Positions 32,939 through 40,594 of a DNA stretch of 43,405 bases are shown in pieces (the stretch's first letter is position 1; every line of letters starts with the position of its first letter). Origin of the DNA: an uncultured Collinsella sp. (lineage in GTDB: Bacteria > Actinomycetota > Coriobacteriia > Coriobacteriales > Coriobacteriaceae); NCBI GenBank assembly GCA_902491055.1, contig CABUGI010000006.1, forward strand, positions 1-43,405. The letters run 5' to 3'. The notes beneath the pieces are model-generated. The model did not search any database. It saw only the letters and a list, made by a program, of their open reading frames with translations, and was not told the DNA's origin. The translations under genes and the position numbers were made by a program.

Positions 32939-34452
32939 TACAGCTCGCCTCCCTTCCCGGCAAAATCGGGCGCGACGGAAAGCGCGGGCGCACCCGTGGC
33001 GGCATCGGCAAAGCCGCGCTCCAGGGCGCGGGCAAACGTGAGCAGCTGACGGTCCTTAAAGGCCGGACCAACCAGCTGGGCAGAAACGGGCAACTGAGTA
33101 TCCTCGCCCAAGCCCAGCGGCACCGAGATACCGCCGTTGCCGCAAATGTTGAGCGAAATGGTGTACAGGTCGGAGAGGTACATCTGCGTGGGGTCGCTGA
33201 TCTCGCCAAACTTAAAGGCCGTGCGCGGCGAGGCGGGCATGAGGATGGTGTCCACCTTGGCATACGCGGCGTCGTAGTCCTGCGTGATGAGCGTGCGGGC
33301 CTTTTGCGCAGCGTAGTAGTACTTGTCGTACACGCCCGAGCTCAGCAGGTAGGCGCCGAGCATCTGACGGCGCTTGGCCTCGGCGCCAAAGCCGTGGGCG
33401 CGCGAAAGCGAGCTCTGGTCGGACAGGTTGACGCAGCCCTCCTCCTGGTAGCCGTAGCGAATGCCGTCGAAACGAGCCAGGTTGGAGAACGCCTCGGCCG
33501 GGCCGATGACGTAGTATGCGGCGATAGCGGCGTCCAGGTGCGGCAGGTCGACCTCGACCAGCTCGGCGCCCTGGTTCTGCAACTCCTGGGCGGCGCGCTG
33601 AACAGCGGCCTTGACCTCGGGCGTCAGGCCCTCGGCCTCCATAAACGCGGGGATGATGCCCACGCGCTTGCCCTCGATACTGTCGTTGAGGTGCTCAGTA
33701 AAGTCGACGGCACAATCCTGGCTGGTGCAGTCGTACGGATCGTGGCCCGCGCCGGTAAGCGCGTTCATGGCCAGCGCGACATCCTCGACCGTGCGGCCAA
33801 AGGGGCCCACCTGGTCGAGCGACGAGCCAAAGGCGACCACGCCGTAACGGCTCACGGCGCCATACGTGGGCTTAAAGCCCACCACGCCGCACAGCGACGC
33901 CGGCTGGCGGATGGAGCCGCCGGTGTCCGAGCCCAGTGAGAGCGCGACTTCGCCCGCGGCGACGGCTGCAGCGGAGCCGCCCGAGGAGCCGCCGGGCACG
34001 CGCTCGGTATCCCAGGGGTTGTTGGTGCGGTGGAAGGCCGAGCTCTCCGTGGAGCTGCCAAAGGCGAACTCGTCCATGTTGGCCTTGCCCATGGGCAGGC
34101 AGCCGGCATCGAGCATGCGCTGGACGCAGGTGGCGGTGTAGACGCTCTGGTAATCCTCGAGCATGCGGGAAGCGCAGGTGGTGCGCGTGCCCACGAGGTT
34201 CATGTTGTCCTTGATGGCCAGCGGCACGCCCGCGAGCGGGGGCAGCGGCTTGCCAGCGGCGCGGTCGGCATCCACGCGCGCGGCAGCCTCGAGCGCAAGC
34301 TCGGGCGCCACCTGCAGGAATGCCTGGACCCCGCCCTCGCGCGCCTCGATGGCGGCAAGGGAGGCCTTGGCCACCTCGGTAGCGGTAAAGTCGCCGGCGG
34401 CAACGCCTGCGGCGATCTGGGCGGCGGTAAGGGAATCGAAGCTCTGCGCCAT
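32938..34452 (-). CDS. gatA: Aspartyl/glutamyl-tRNA amidotransferase subunit A
   Basis: A 504-residue amidase that releases ammonia from glutamine for GatB. The amidase signature region includes the catalytic lysine in LAIKDNMN, the Ser-rich GGSSGGSAAAVAAGE segment, and the nucleophile Ser in SDTGGSIRQPA, giving the Ser-cisSer-Lys triad. It overlaps gatC (TAATG) upstream and gatB downstream by one base each, so the three subunits are translationally coupled. Confidence 0.97.
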   Translation of the reverse strand: MAQSFDSLTAAQIAAGVAAGDFTATEVAKASLAAIEAREGGVQAFLQVAPELALEAAARVDADRAAGKPLPPLAGVPLAIKDNMNLVGTRTTCASRMLEDYQSVYTATCVQRMLDAGCLPMGKANMDEFAFGSSTESSAFHRTNNPWDTERVPGGSSGGSAAAVAAGEVALSLGSDTGGSIRQPASLCGVVGFKPTYGAVSRYGVVAFGSSLDQVGPFGRTVEDVALAMNALTGAGHDPYDCTSQDCAVDFTEHLNDSIEGKRVGIIPAFMEAEGLTPEVKAAVQRAAQELQNQGAELVEVDLPHLDAAIAAYYVIGPAEAFSNLARFDGIRYGYQEEGCVNLSDQSSLSRAHGFGAEAKRRQMLGAYLLSSGVYDKYYYAAQKARTLITQDYDAAYAKVDTILMPASPRTAFKFGEISDPTQMYLSDLYTISLNICGNGGISVPLGLGEDTQLPVSAQLVGPAFKDRQLLTFARALERGFADAATGAPALSVAPDFAGKGGEL

Positions 34453-34763
34453 TACTCGCTCTCCCCCTCTCCCAAAATGGACGGCACGCGGAAGTAACGC
34501 TCGCGCGCGCTGCCGGCGTTTTCGAGCGCCACGTCGAGCGGCAGGTCGCGCTCGGGCTCGCGCAGGTCGTCGCCCATCACGTTGGACAGGCTTCCGATAG
34601 GATGGAACGTGGGCTCCACGTCGGGCAAGTCATATTGCAAGACGGGCTCGAGCATCTGGACGGCGTCGTTCATGTAGGACGTCATCTGGGTGAGCTCGTC
34701 ATCGGTCAGTGCGATCTTTGCGTACTCGGCGATGCCGCGCACGTCTTTCTCGCTGAGTGCCAT
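34452..34763 (-). CDS. gatC: Aspartyl/glutamyl-tRNA amidotransferase subunit C
   Basis: A 103-residue GatC, the small subunit that wraps GatA and GatB together. Typical features are an N-terminal helix pair (MALSEKDVRGIAEYAKIALTDDEL) and the PTFHPI turn followed by an acidic stretch. The start is the ATG at 34763 with AAGGGAG upstream; an in-frame ATG six codons earlier is less likely. It is the first gene of the gatCAB operon. Confidence 0.93.
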   Translation of the reverse strand: MALSEKDVRGIAEYAKIALTDDELTQMTSYMNDAVQMLEPVLQYDLPDVEPTFHPIGSLSNVMGDDLREPERDLPLDVALENAGSARERYFRVPSILGEGESE

Positions 34764-34798
34764 AGGCGCTCCCTTCCGCATAACAGATAAACCGCTCT

Positions 34799-34807
34799 AG
34801 TATACAA
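34799..34807 (-). promoter_or_regulatory. Extended -10 element upstream of gatC
   Basis: TTGTATACT on the minus strand gives a TATACT -10 hexamer with an upstream TG, about 35 bases before the gatC start. No good -35 element is seen. Confidence 0.4.
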
Positions 34808-34898
34808 GGCAACGCCGGCTTGGAGCAGGCGCTTTACCCAAATGCAGCGAAAACGTAACGAGGGCGGCGGGCTGGCAGGCGGCGGGCTGGCGGTTCTG

Positions 34899-34989
34899 CA
34901 GCGAAATCGCACCGTCCATAGCGAAAACCGTCTCGCCCACAACGAGAACCGTACTGCCCGCAACGAAAACCGTCCCGCCCACTACGAAG
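34899..34989. repeat. 21-bp degenerate tandem repeat
   Basis: About four units of the form aacgaaaaccgtcccgcccac follow each other at 21-bp spacing, with unit starts near 34920, 34941, 34962 and 34983. Because the period is divisible by three, the minus strand would read as a heptapeptide repeat, but no convincing gene start exists. Confidence 0.65.
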
Positions 34990-35050
34990 ACCATCACAAC
35001 ATTCGACGCTTATCGTCAAAATCGCGATTTTCATCGAATGTTGTGATGGT
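34990..35050. repeat. Nested palindrome with 17-bp arms
   Basis: Outer arms ACCATCACAACATTCGA and TCGAATGTTGTGATGGT (34990-35006, 35034-35050) are perfect inverted repeats. Inside is a second perfect palindrome, AAAATCGCGATTTT (35018-35031). It lies in the 348-bp gap between the sortase and gatC genes. Confidence 0.75.
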
Positions 35051-35063
35051 TTGGAAGCCCCCG

Positions 35064-35098
35064 ACCACCACAAAGGTACCTGTCCCCATTGTGGTGGT
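35064..35098. repeat. REP-like palindrome downstream of the sortase gene
   Basis: ACCACCACAA and TTGTGGTGGT form 10-bp arms around a 15-base loop containing GGTACCTGTCCCC. It is 14 bases past the sortase stop and might help end that transcript, though no T run follows. The layout is that of a REP-type intergenic palindrome. Confidence 0.6.
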
Positions 35099-35111
35099 TC
35101 TGAAGAATGTC

Positions 35112-36050
35112 CTATGCCGAGGCCTTGGCCTTGCGGCGCTTGCGGATCGCGTGGATCACGATGTCCAGCAGCAACAGCACAATGGCCACGACCACGATGA
35201 GCACGGCAAACTCGCGCTTGCCCCAGTGGCGGCCGGCCAGCGACTTTTGCTTGTCGACGTCCTTCTTGTTGTACTTGGTACGCACGCAATGCACCAGCAG
35301 GCGATGGTCGTTCACGCCGTAGGGCGTGCAGGTGACGAGCGTCACCTTGTCGGCGCCGGGCTCGATGGTCAGCGACTCCATTTCCTCGGGCAGCACCACC
35401 TCAGAGTCCACCATCTTATAGGCGAGCGTCTTGTTCATGGTGTGCAGCAGCACCAGGTCGCCGGGCTCCAGCGAGTGGATGTCGTCGAACATGCTCAGGT
35501 TGCGCATGCCCGAGTGCGCGGTGAGCACGCAATGCGTCGAGGTGCCGCCCACCGGCAGGCTCGTGCCCTCCAGGTGGCCGACGCCCGCCATAAGGACCTC
35601 CTCGCTCGTGCCGTGGTAGATAGGCATGCTCACGTCGATGGAGGGGATCTCGACCCAGCTCATCATGGGGTCGCGGTCAAAGATGAGCTGCTGGGCGTAG
35701 GGCTCGATCTGGTCGGCGGGAAGCTCGGTGGCCTCGCCCGCCAGCTGCTCGTTAAAGGAGCGAGCCTGGAGCAGGATGCGCTCGCGCTCCTCGGCAGACA
35801 GCGCATCCACGGTGCTGGACACGGTGCTGATCTGGTTGAACACGCCCGAGGCCTCGAGCCGGTCCAAGATCCACGGCCAGGTCATAAGGCCCACGCCAAT
35901 AAGGATGATGACGATGGTGATGAGCCGGTCGGCCCAGCGCGGCAGTCGCTTGCGACGGCGCTTAGGTTTTGGTTGAAGTTTGGGCTGAGGGCTTGAGCCA
36001 CCGTTGGCCGCGGCGTTATTGCTCTTCATATGTTTGGCGCCCTGCACCAT
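35112..36050 (-). CDS. Class C sortase for pilus assembly
   Basis: A 312-residue membrane transpeptidase that polymerises pilins at their LPXTG-like signals. It has a basic N-terminus with a membrane helix at about residues 43-63, the catalytic His in VLTAHSGM, the catalytic Cys in TLVTCTPYG with the Arg in NDHRLLV, and a second C-terminal membrane helix (EFAVLIVVVAIVLLLL) before a basic tail. Two membrane anchors are typical of class C. The start is the ATG at 36050 with GAGGAG upstream. It is separated from the pilin genes by a 1-kb region with a duplicated module. Confidence 0.93.
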   Translation of the reverse strand: MVQGAKHMKSNNAAANGGSSPQPKLQPKPKRRRKRLPRWADRLITIVIILIGVGLMTWPWILDRLEASGVFNQISTVSSTVDALSAEERERILLQARSFNEQLAGEATELPADQIEPYAQQLIFDRDPMMSWVEIPSIDVSMPIYHGTSEEVLMAGVGHLEGTSLPVGGTSTHCVLTAHSGMRNLSMFDDIHSLEPGDLVLLHTMNKTLAYKMVDSEVVLPEEMESLTIEPGADKVTLVTCTPYGVNDHRLLVHCVRTKYNKKDVDKQKSLAGRHWGKREFAVLIVVVAIVLLLLDIVIHAIRKRRKAKASA

Positions 36051-36080
36051 CGCCGGTCACTCCTCTACAACTCAAGTTGT

Positions 36081-36464
36081 CTAAACAAATAATAGCCGAT
36101 TAGCGAGCTTCCGCGCCAGACAACGCAGCCAGACTGCACCGTCCAGTCGAGGATAAGCCCGCATTTGAGTTTTCAAAATGTCCCGGATCGGCGGGGCGAT
36201 TCGGGATACAATATCAATAGAAAACGACGCACCCCGCGTAAGTGTTCGAAAGCGCGGGCGGCCTAGTTTTCTGGTTTTGTTAAATGCCCGGGATCCGACC
36301 CCCGGGCATTCTTGTTTGCGCTTGTTGCGGCGCAAATGCCTTCTACCGTCCGCACCGCGCGTGCGCCTACGGACCTTAAACCGAACCTCATACGAGTCAA
36401 GAAACGCGATGACGAACGTGCCCACCGCCGCGAGGGCGGCGAGCGCGTTAAGGAATTTCAGCAT
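36081..36464 (-). CDS. Small membrane protein with read-through tail, type I toxin-like
   Basis: The start is the ATG at 36464, preceded by CGGAGG. The first ~48 residues make a plausible small protein: one hydrophobic helix (FLNALAALAAVGTFVIAFLD) followed by a very basic tail ending NKRK. This hydrophobic-plus-basic layout resembles small toxins of type I toxin-antitoxin systems. In the second copy of the repeat (36652-36895) a TAA follows NKRK directly. Here that codon is CAA, so the frame runs on through the terminator hairpin for 79 more residues of low credibility. The functional product was probably the short form. Family not recognised. Confidence 0.45.
   Translation of the reverse strand: MLKFLNALAALAAVGTFVIAFLDSYEVRFKVRRRTRGADGRRHLRRNKRKQECPGVGSRAFNKTRKLGRPRFRTLTRGASFSIDIVSRIAPPIRDILKTQMRAYPRLDGAVWLRCLARKLANRLLFV
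36169..36414. repeat. ~245-bp direct duplication, copy 1
   Basis: The region matches 36652-36895 at roughly 90 percent by eye. It starts at GTTTTCAAAATGTCCCGG and ends at GAAACGCGATGACG. It holds a hairpin TCCCGGATCG-GCGGGG-CGATTCGGGA, a structured RNA candidate on the plus strand, and the C-terminal half of the small membrane protein on the minus strand. Confidence 0.9.
36207..36317 (+). ncRNA. Candidate small structured RNA, copy 1
   Basis: On the plus strand a -10-like TACAAT (36207-36212) precedes an outer stem GAAAAC/GTTTTC (36220-36225 with 36266-36271) and an inner stem CCCGCG/CGCGGG. A terminator follows: AATGCCCGGG/CCCGGGCATT (36283-36310) then CTTGTTT. No good -35 is seen. It overlaps the 3' part of the small membrane protein gene in antisense. 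Confidence 0.5.
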
Positions 36465-36689
36465 TTGGGGACCTCCGATCGAGTCGTCGGCCGCCCGCGC
36501 ACGGGATGCGTCGCAAGGGTATTTTACTGCGAGTGCATGCACCCGCAGCTGGTAAACGCAATAATTGAAAACATCTGTTCGATAGTTACAAACACGATTC
36601 CTCATCCAGCGGAGCCTGGCCGCATTGTCCGGGTTTGCCCGGCGTGTTTGCGTTTTCAAAATGTCCCGGATCGGCGGGGCGATTCGGGA

Positions 36690-36798
36690 TACAATAACTA
36701 CAGGAAACGACGCACCCCGCGTAAGTACTTTGGAGCGCGGGCGACCAGTTTCCGACGTTGTTAAATGCCCGGGCCTCTAACCCCGGGCATTCTTATTT
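36690..36798 (+). ncRNA. Candidate small structured RNA, copy 2
   Basis: The same layout as copy 1: ATACAAT, outer stem GGAAAC/GTTTCC (36703-36708 with 36748-36753), inner CCCGCG/CGCGGG, then terminator AATGCCCGGG/CCCGGGCATT (36764-36791) with CTTATTT. The second outer base pair is A-T in copy 1 and G-C here, a compensatory change. Confidence 0.5.
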
Positions 36799-36895
36799 GC
36801 GCTTGTTGCGGCGCAAATGCCTTCTACCGTCCGCACCGCGCGTGCGCCTACGGACCTTAAACCGAACTTCATACGAGTCAAGAAACGCGATGACG
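36793..36895 (-). pseudogene. Truncated copy of the small membrane protein
   Basis: This is the C-terminal part of the small protein (VIAFLDSYEVRFKV ... NKRK, then TAA at 36793-36795). Similarity stops at 36895, so the start codon, ribosome site and most of the membrane helix are missing. A remnant created by the duplication, useful because it keeps the stop codon that copy 1 has lost. Confidence 0.55.
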
Positions 36896-36931
36896 GATGA
36901 GTCCGCATCGGACGGTGGAGGCTGCCTGTGT

Positions 36932-36974
36932 TGTCCAAAATGAACGGGGCAAACTCCAGCGCGGAGTCTGCCCC
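36932..36974 (-). terminator. Terminator of the pilin operon
   Basis: On the minus strand GGGGCAGACTCC and GGAGTTTGCCCC (12 bp, one G-T pair) surround a five-base loop and are followed by GTTCATTTTGG. It lies about 100 bases after the pilin stop. Confidence 0.65.
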
Positions 36975-37075
36975 GAAAAGAGAATGGCAAAGCAAGAACG
37001 TGGATGGACGAGAAAAGTGTCCGCAAGTCTCATGGCCATCACATCCCACCTGCCAAGGGGATGGGTGGGCGAGCG

Positions 37076-38815
37076 TTACTCCTGCTCGGACTCCTCAGCC
37101 TGCTTACGGCTGCGGATGAGGTGCGCCACGCCGATGCACAGTACCGCGCCACCAGCGATCCAAGTGAAGGTCACGCCGTTGAGACCGGTGAGGGGGAGGC
37201 CAGAGCCCTTCTTGTTCTGGATAGTGACGGGGATGGTAGCGTCTTTTGTCTTCTCGGAGGTAACCATAACGGTATCGCTGGACGTCACATCGAGATTCGT
37301 CAGCGTGCCGTTATTGTCGTATGTCGGATTCACCGTAATGGTAAACGGAGCAAGGGTGTTGTAACCGGCAGGAGTATCGCATTCGGTAATCTCATACGTT
37401 CCCTCAACAAGTCCGGGGATATACACCTGACCAGAATCCTTCGCAGTCTTGAACTTTCCAGCGCTTTTTTCATCACCGGTAAGACCGCCATCTTCGGTCA
37501 GCCACTTACCATCCTTAAGCGAAGTATTTCCCTCTTTGGTCATCTTGACTTGGAAGGTTGCTTCAAGTTTTTGTTCCTGTTTACCCTTTTCAACCTTGGT
37601 CACATTCAGGCGGAAGACGTGGTCGGTAACTCGTTTCGACGTGGAGGTGCCAGTGTCGCTAGTCATGGGATTATTCGAATAGACGAGTTCGACATCATTG
37701 GTGTTGCCGGTGGCCGTGTATTCGGCATCGCTGGTAAGCGTTGCCTTATAGGTCACAACCACCTTGGAATCAGCATCAACTTTAATCGTCTTGCCGGTTT
37801 TATCTTTCACGGTCTTAAGGTCGGTAAAGGCAATGGTGAGATTTTCCTTCTTAGTAGCGCTGTCTCGCTCTAAAACTACCTTATATCCATCATTGTCATC
37901 TTGCATGATCTCGGTCTGGTTGCCTTTGTTGTCAATATAAACGTGAAGATCCTTCGGCGTGTTTCCAGATTCCCCCGCAGCCTCCAGTCCCTTGCTCAAT
38001 GTGTCATGAAATTCATACTGATACTTGTTGAACGTGGCGATATTATCAGCAACGAAGCCAGTCAGCTTATATTCAACCTCCTGCCCAATATACGAGTCAC
38101 TCACGTTTCCCCATTTCGCGCCCTCAAGAACTTCCTTGTTGACGGTAGGAATGCTGGTCTTCTCGGTGACCGTCACGGGATCACCGCCAACGAGAGCGAA
38201 AATCGGAGAGGTACCAGTGCTCGGCTTGGCCGGATTCGTAAGACTATCAGACACGAAGAGATAATAGCCATCGCCATTAGTGCTCGGGCGCGTCCACGGC
38301 TCGCCTGCCTTAAAGGAGCTGCCCGTAGCCTCCCCGTCTTCAGCTACGGCTTTAGCAATCGAATACAGCACGTCGCCAGGAGCGACACGCGTACCTTTGT
38401 TGTTTGCCGTGCTAGCGGTGGTACCCGTTACATTTTGAGAAAGCCACTCGGCCACATCCGAAGCAGAGGCACCCTTCTTGAGCCCCCTGGCGGGGTCTTT
38501 CTCCACAAGTGCCTTATACTCAGCTGATTCCGTAATGGCAGTGGTCACCTTGGAGCCGATAGCATTATTTGCCCACTCAATATCGGAAGCAACCTTGCCT
38601 TTGTCTTTCTCGTCAACGACTTTTGCCTTAAAGATCTGATAAGCCTTGAACGTATTGTCCTTGTTGTCCTCAGCGACCCTATTGATCGTGATGCTGCCCG
38701 GCGCACCCTCAGCCGCAAACGCCATGGTCACCGGGGCCATGACGCCGCCGAAGCTCAGCGCTGCTGTGAGGCCTGCTGTCACTGCCAGGCGTGCGATGTT
38801 CTTGCTCATGCTCAT
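37076..38815 (-). CDS. LPXTG-anchored major pilin (isopeptide-forming)
   Basis: A 579-residue surface protein. A signal peptide (MSMSKNIARLAV ... APVTMAFA, cleavage near AFA-AEG) precedes pilin domains. The segment TSIPTVNKEVLEGAKW supplies a Lys in the place of the YPKN pilin motif. A Cna-B-like domain carries the E-box YEITECDTPAGYN. The C-terminus is LPLTG, a hydrophobic helix and a charged tail. The start is the ATG at 38815 with GGAGGAAAAG upstream; the open frame reaches further but has no ribosome site. Its position before the terminator and next to the sortase suits the main shaft subunit. Confidence 0.88.
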   Translation of the reverse strand: MSMSKNIARLAVTAGLTAALSFGGVMAPVTMAFAAEGAPGSITINRVAEDNKDNTFKAYQIFKAKVVDEKDKGKVASDIEWANNAIGSKVTTAITESAEYKALVEKDPARGLKKGASASDVAEWLSQNVTGTTASTANNKGTRVAPGDVLYSIAKAVAEDGEATGSSFKAGEPWTRPSTNGDGYYLFVSDSLTNPAKPSTGTSPIFALVGGDPVTVTEKTSIPTVNKEVLEGAKWGNVSDSYIGQEVEYKLTGFVADNIATFNKYQYEFHDTLSKGLEAAGESGNTPKDLHVYIDNKGNQTEIMQDDNDGYKVVLERDSATKKENLTIAFTDLKTVKDKTGKTIKVDADSKVVVTYKATLTSDAEYTATGNTNDVELVYSNNPMTSDTGTSTSKRVTDHVFRLNVTKVEKGKQEQKLEATFQVKMTKEGNTSLKDGKWLTEDGGLTGDEKSAGKFKTAKDSGQVYIPGLVEGTYEITECDTPAGYNTLAPFTITVNPTYDNNGTLTNLDVTSSDTVMVTSEKTKDATIPVTIQNKKGSGLPLTGLNGVTFTWIAGGAVLCIGVAHLIRSRKQAEESEQE

Positions 38816-38923
38816 CTTCTTTTCCTCCGTTTTCCGTTTGATTCTCATTCGATCGGTCATCATCTGTCTGTGTCTTAGCATCTGCTTCGCTACGTCTCGC
38901 CCCGCTCTCTGTGGGGCTGCCAG

Positions 38924-40594
38924 CTACTCTTTATGGCTGCCACCTCCCCGCTTGACCAGGAGCGCAACCACGATGAGCGCGGCTCCGGCGACCGCTGCGG
39001 CGGCCGCGGCGTACATTGCCATATCGCCAGTCGAGGGCATAAAGCCTCCGGTGGTAATGCTAGGGGGTGTGCCGGTGGGCGTGTTGATGATCGACGCCTC
39101 CAGACTGCCCGTCGACCCGTCCGCGCTGTCGGCGCGCAGGGGCGACTCGGCCGTGATGGTGAGCTTGGGCTTGGCGGCGGCCACCTGATCGACGTCCAGG
39201 CCCTCGGCCTTGACCGTCACGGATCGTATGCCCTCAAAGGCGGTGTAGCCCTTGGGTGCCTTGAGCTCGCGGACCTCCAGCTTGCCCGAGTCCACGCCCG
39301 AGACGGTCACGCGGCCGTCCTCGCCCGTTGTGACGGTGGCCTTGCCCTCCGCATCCCACGTGCCGTCGGCCGCCAGTGTGCGACCGCGGTCGTCGGCGAT
39401 GCTCAGGACCGCCCCGGCAAGCGGCTTGTCGCCGTCGCTGCCGCGCTTGGTGAGCGCGAGATCCCAGGTGTAGGCGCACGCATCGTCGCTCAGCGTGCGG
39501 GTGAAGCCGGCCTCGCCGGACTGGTCGGCAAAGGGAGAGCGCGGGTAGCGCAGGTAGACCTCGTTGGGGTTGCCCTTCGCGATGCCGTGGTTGCACGCGC
39601 TGTTGAGCGGCGCATTGTACACGGCGACCACGCGGGCGCCCGCGGCGAAGGCGTCGGCCCCGCCAAGCGCGGCGATCAGGTCGCCGGTGCGCACGGTGAA
39701 GGTCTTGCCGTCGGCCGCTACCTTGGTGGCGCACTGAGCCGTGATGTCGGTCCAACCCTTCGCGGGTTCGGTGCCGGCGCGCCCGTCCTTGCCGGCCGAG
39801 ACGGCGTCAAAGCCGCCGTCCGCGCCCGCCGCCACGTACACGTGCATGCTCGCGGCGACCTTGGAGGGGTCGAGCCCCGCGCTCATGGTGTCGACGAACT
39901 GCACCGTATAGGTGTCGTAGGCGGCAAGGCCCGCCGGGACCGTGGCCGAGAGGCGCCAGTACAGGTCGTCGGCGACCGTGGCGTCGGCGGCCTTCTGCCA
40001 GGAGGCGGTGCCGTCCTCCAGCACATGCTTGGACACCTTGGGGGTCGCCGCCTTGGGCTTGACGGTGACGGCGCTGCCACCGACCAGGGCCATGGTCGGC
40101 GCGGTGCCGGCCTCGCCCTGGGCGATGGCGTCGTCGTCGGCGACGATGAGCCAGTAGCCGCAGGACAGCTCGGCCGCCGTGCCCGCGTTAAGGGCCACAG
40201 ACTCGGCACCAGAGCTCTGGAGGGAACGAGCGAGCTGTGCGCTCAGCGCGCTCGTAAGGTGGGAATCGGCGTTGAGCCACTCGGCAGCTTCCTGCGCGGT
40301 GGTCTGGGAATTGGGCATGCCGGCGCTGTGCAGCACGGGCAGGACGGCGTCGCGCACGGCGTCGCTTGCCCAGGCGAGATCGGTGGCGATCTTGGCGTCG
40401 CTGTCGCCGTCGACGACGTTGGCGCTAAAGATCTGGTAGGCGTCGTAGCTGCTCGCCACGGTGCCGCTCACCGTGATGGAACCGGTCGAGGTCGGCACAG
40501 CCTGCGCGGAAGCGGGGAACACAACCGCGCAGGTGCCGATCAGGAGGGTAAGCAGCGCAAACAAGATCGGGAAGGAGCAAACTTTCTTATTCAC
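38924..40594 (-). CDS. LPXTG-like anchored pilin, probable minor or basal subunit
   Basis: A 556-residue surface protein with a signal peptide (hydrophobic FPILFALLTLLIGTCAVVFPASAQA). The body resembles the major pilin: GSITVSG start, AATPKVSKHVLEDGTASW with a Lys in the pilin-motif position, and a Cna-B domain with LEVRELKAPKGYT as E-box. The sorting motif is MPSTG rather than LPXTG, then a membrane helix and tail. The start is GTG at 40594, set by GGGAGG eight bases upstream; it overlaps the end of the tip gene by eight bases. Codon use is more GC-rich than the flanking pilin genes. Confidence 0.87.
   Translation of the reverse strand: MNKKVCSFPILFALLTLLIGTCAVVFPASAQAVPTSTGSITVSGTVASSYDAYQIFSANVVDGDSDAKIATDLAWASDAVRDAVLPVLHSAGMPNSQTTAQEAAEWLNADSHLTSALSAQLARSLQSSGAESVALNAGTAAELSCGYWLIVADDDAIAQGEAGTAPTMALVGGSAVTVKPKAATPKVSKHVLEDGTASWQKAADATVADDLYWRLSATVPAGLAAYDTYTVQFVDTMSAGLDPSKVAASMHVYVAAGADGGFDAVSAGKDGRAGTEPAKGWTDITAQCATKVAADGKTFTVRTGDLIAALGGADAFAAGARVVAVYNAPLNSACNHGIAKGNPNEVYLRYPRSPFADQSGEAGFTRTLSDDACAYTWDLALTKRGSDGDKPLAGAVLSIADDRGRTLAADGTWDAEGKATVTTGEDGRVTVSGVDSGKLEVRELKAPKGYTAFEGIRSVTVKAEGLDVDQVAAAKPKLTITAESPLRADSADGSTGSLEASIINTPTGTPPSITTGGFMPSTGDMAMYAAAAAAVAGAALIVVALLVKRGGGSHKE

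Larger units (their letters stand above)
36652..36895. repeat. ~245-bp direct duplication, copy 2
   Basis: Second copy of the module, 483 bp from the first, next to the terminator of the pilin operon. Differences concentrate in RNA loops and include a paired change in the outer stem. Confidence 0.9.

Noticed and set aside
34797..34997. Small minus-strand open frame with heptapeptide repeats over the 21-bp tandem repeat
   Set aside because: No ribosome site, and the frame arises from the repeat period being divisible by three.
36312..36764. 150-codon plus-strand open frame across the duplicated module
   Set aside because: It runs through RNA stems and the antisense strand of the small protein, has no ribosome site, and is not preserved between the two repeat copies.
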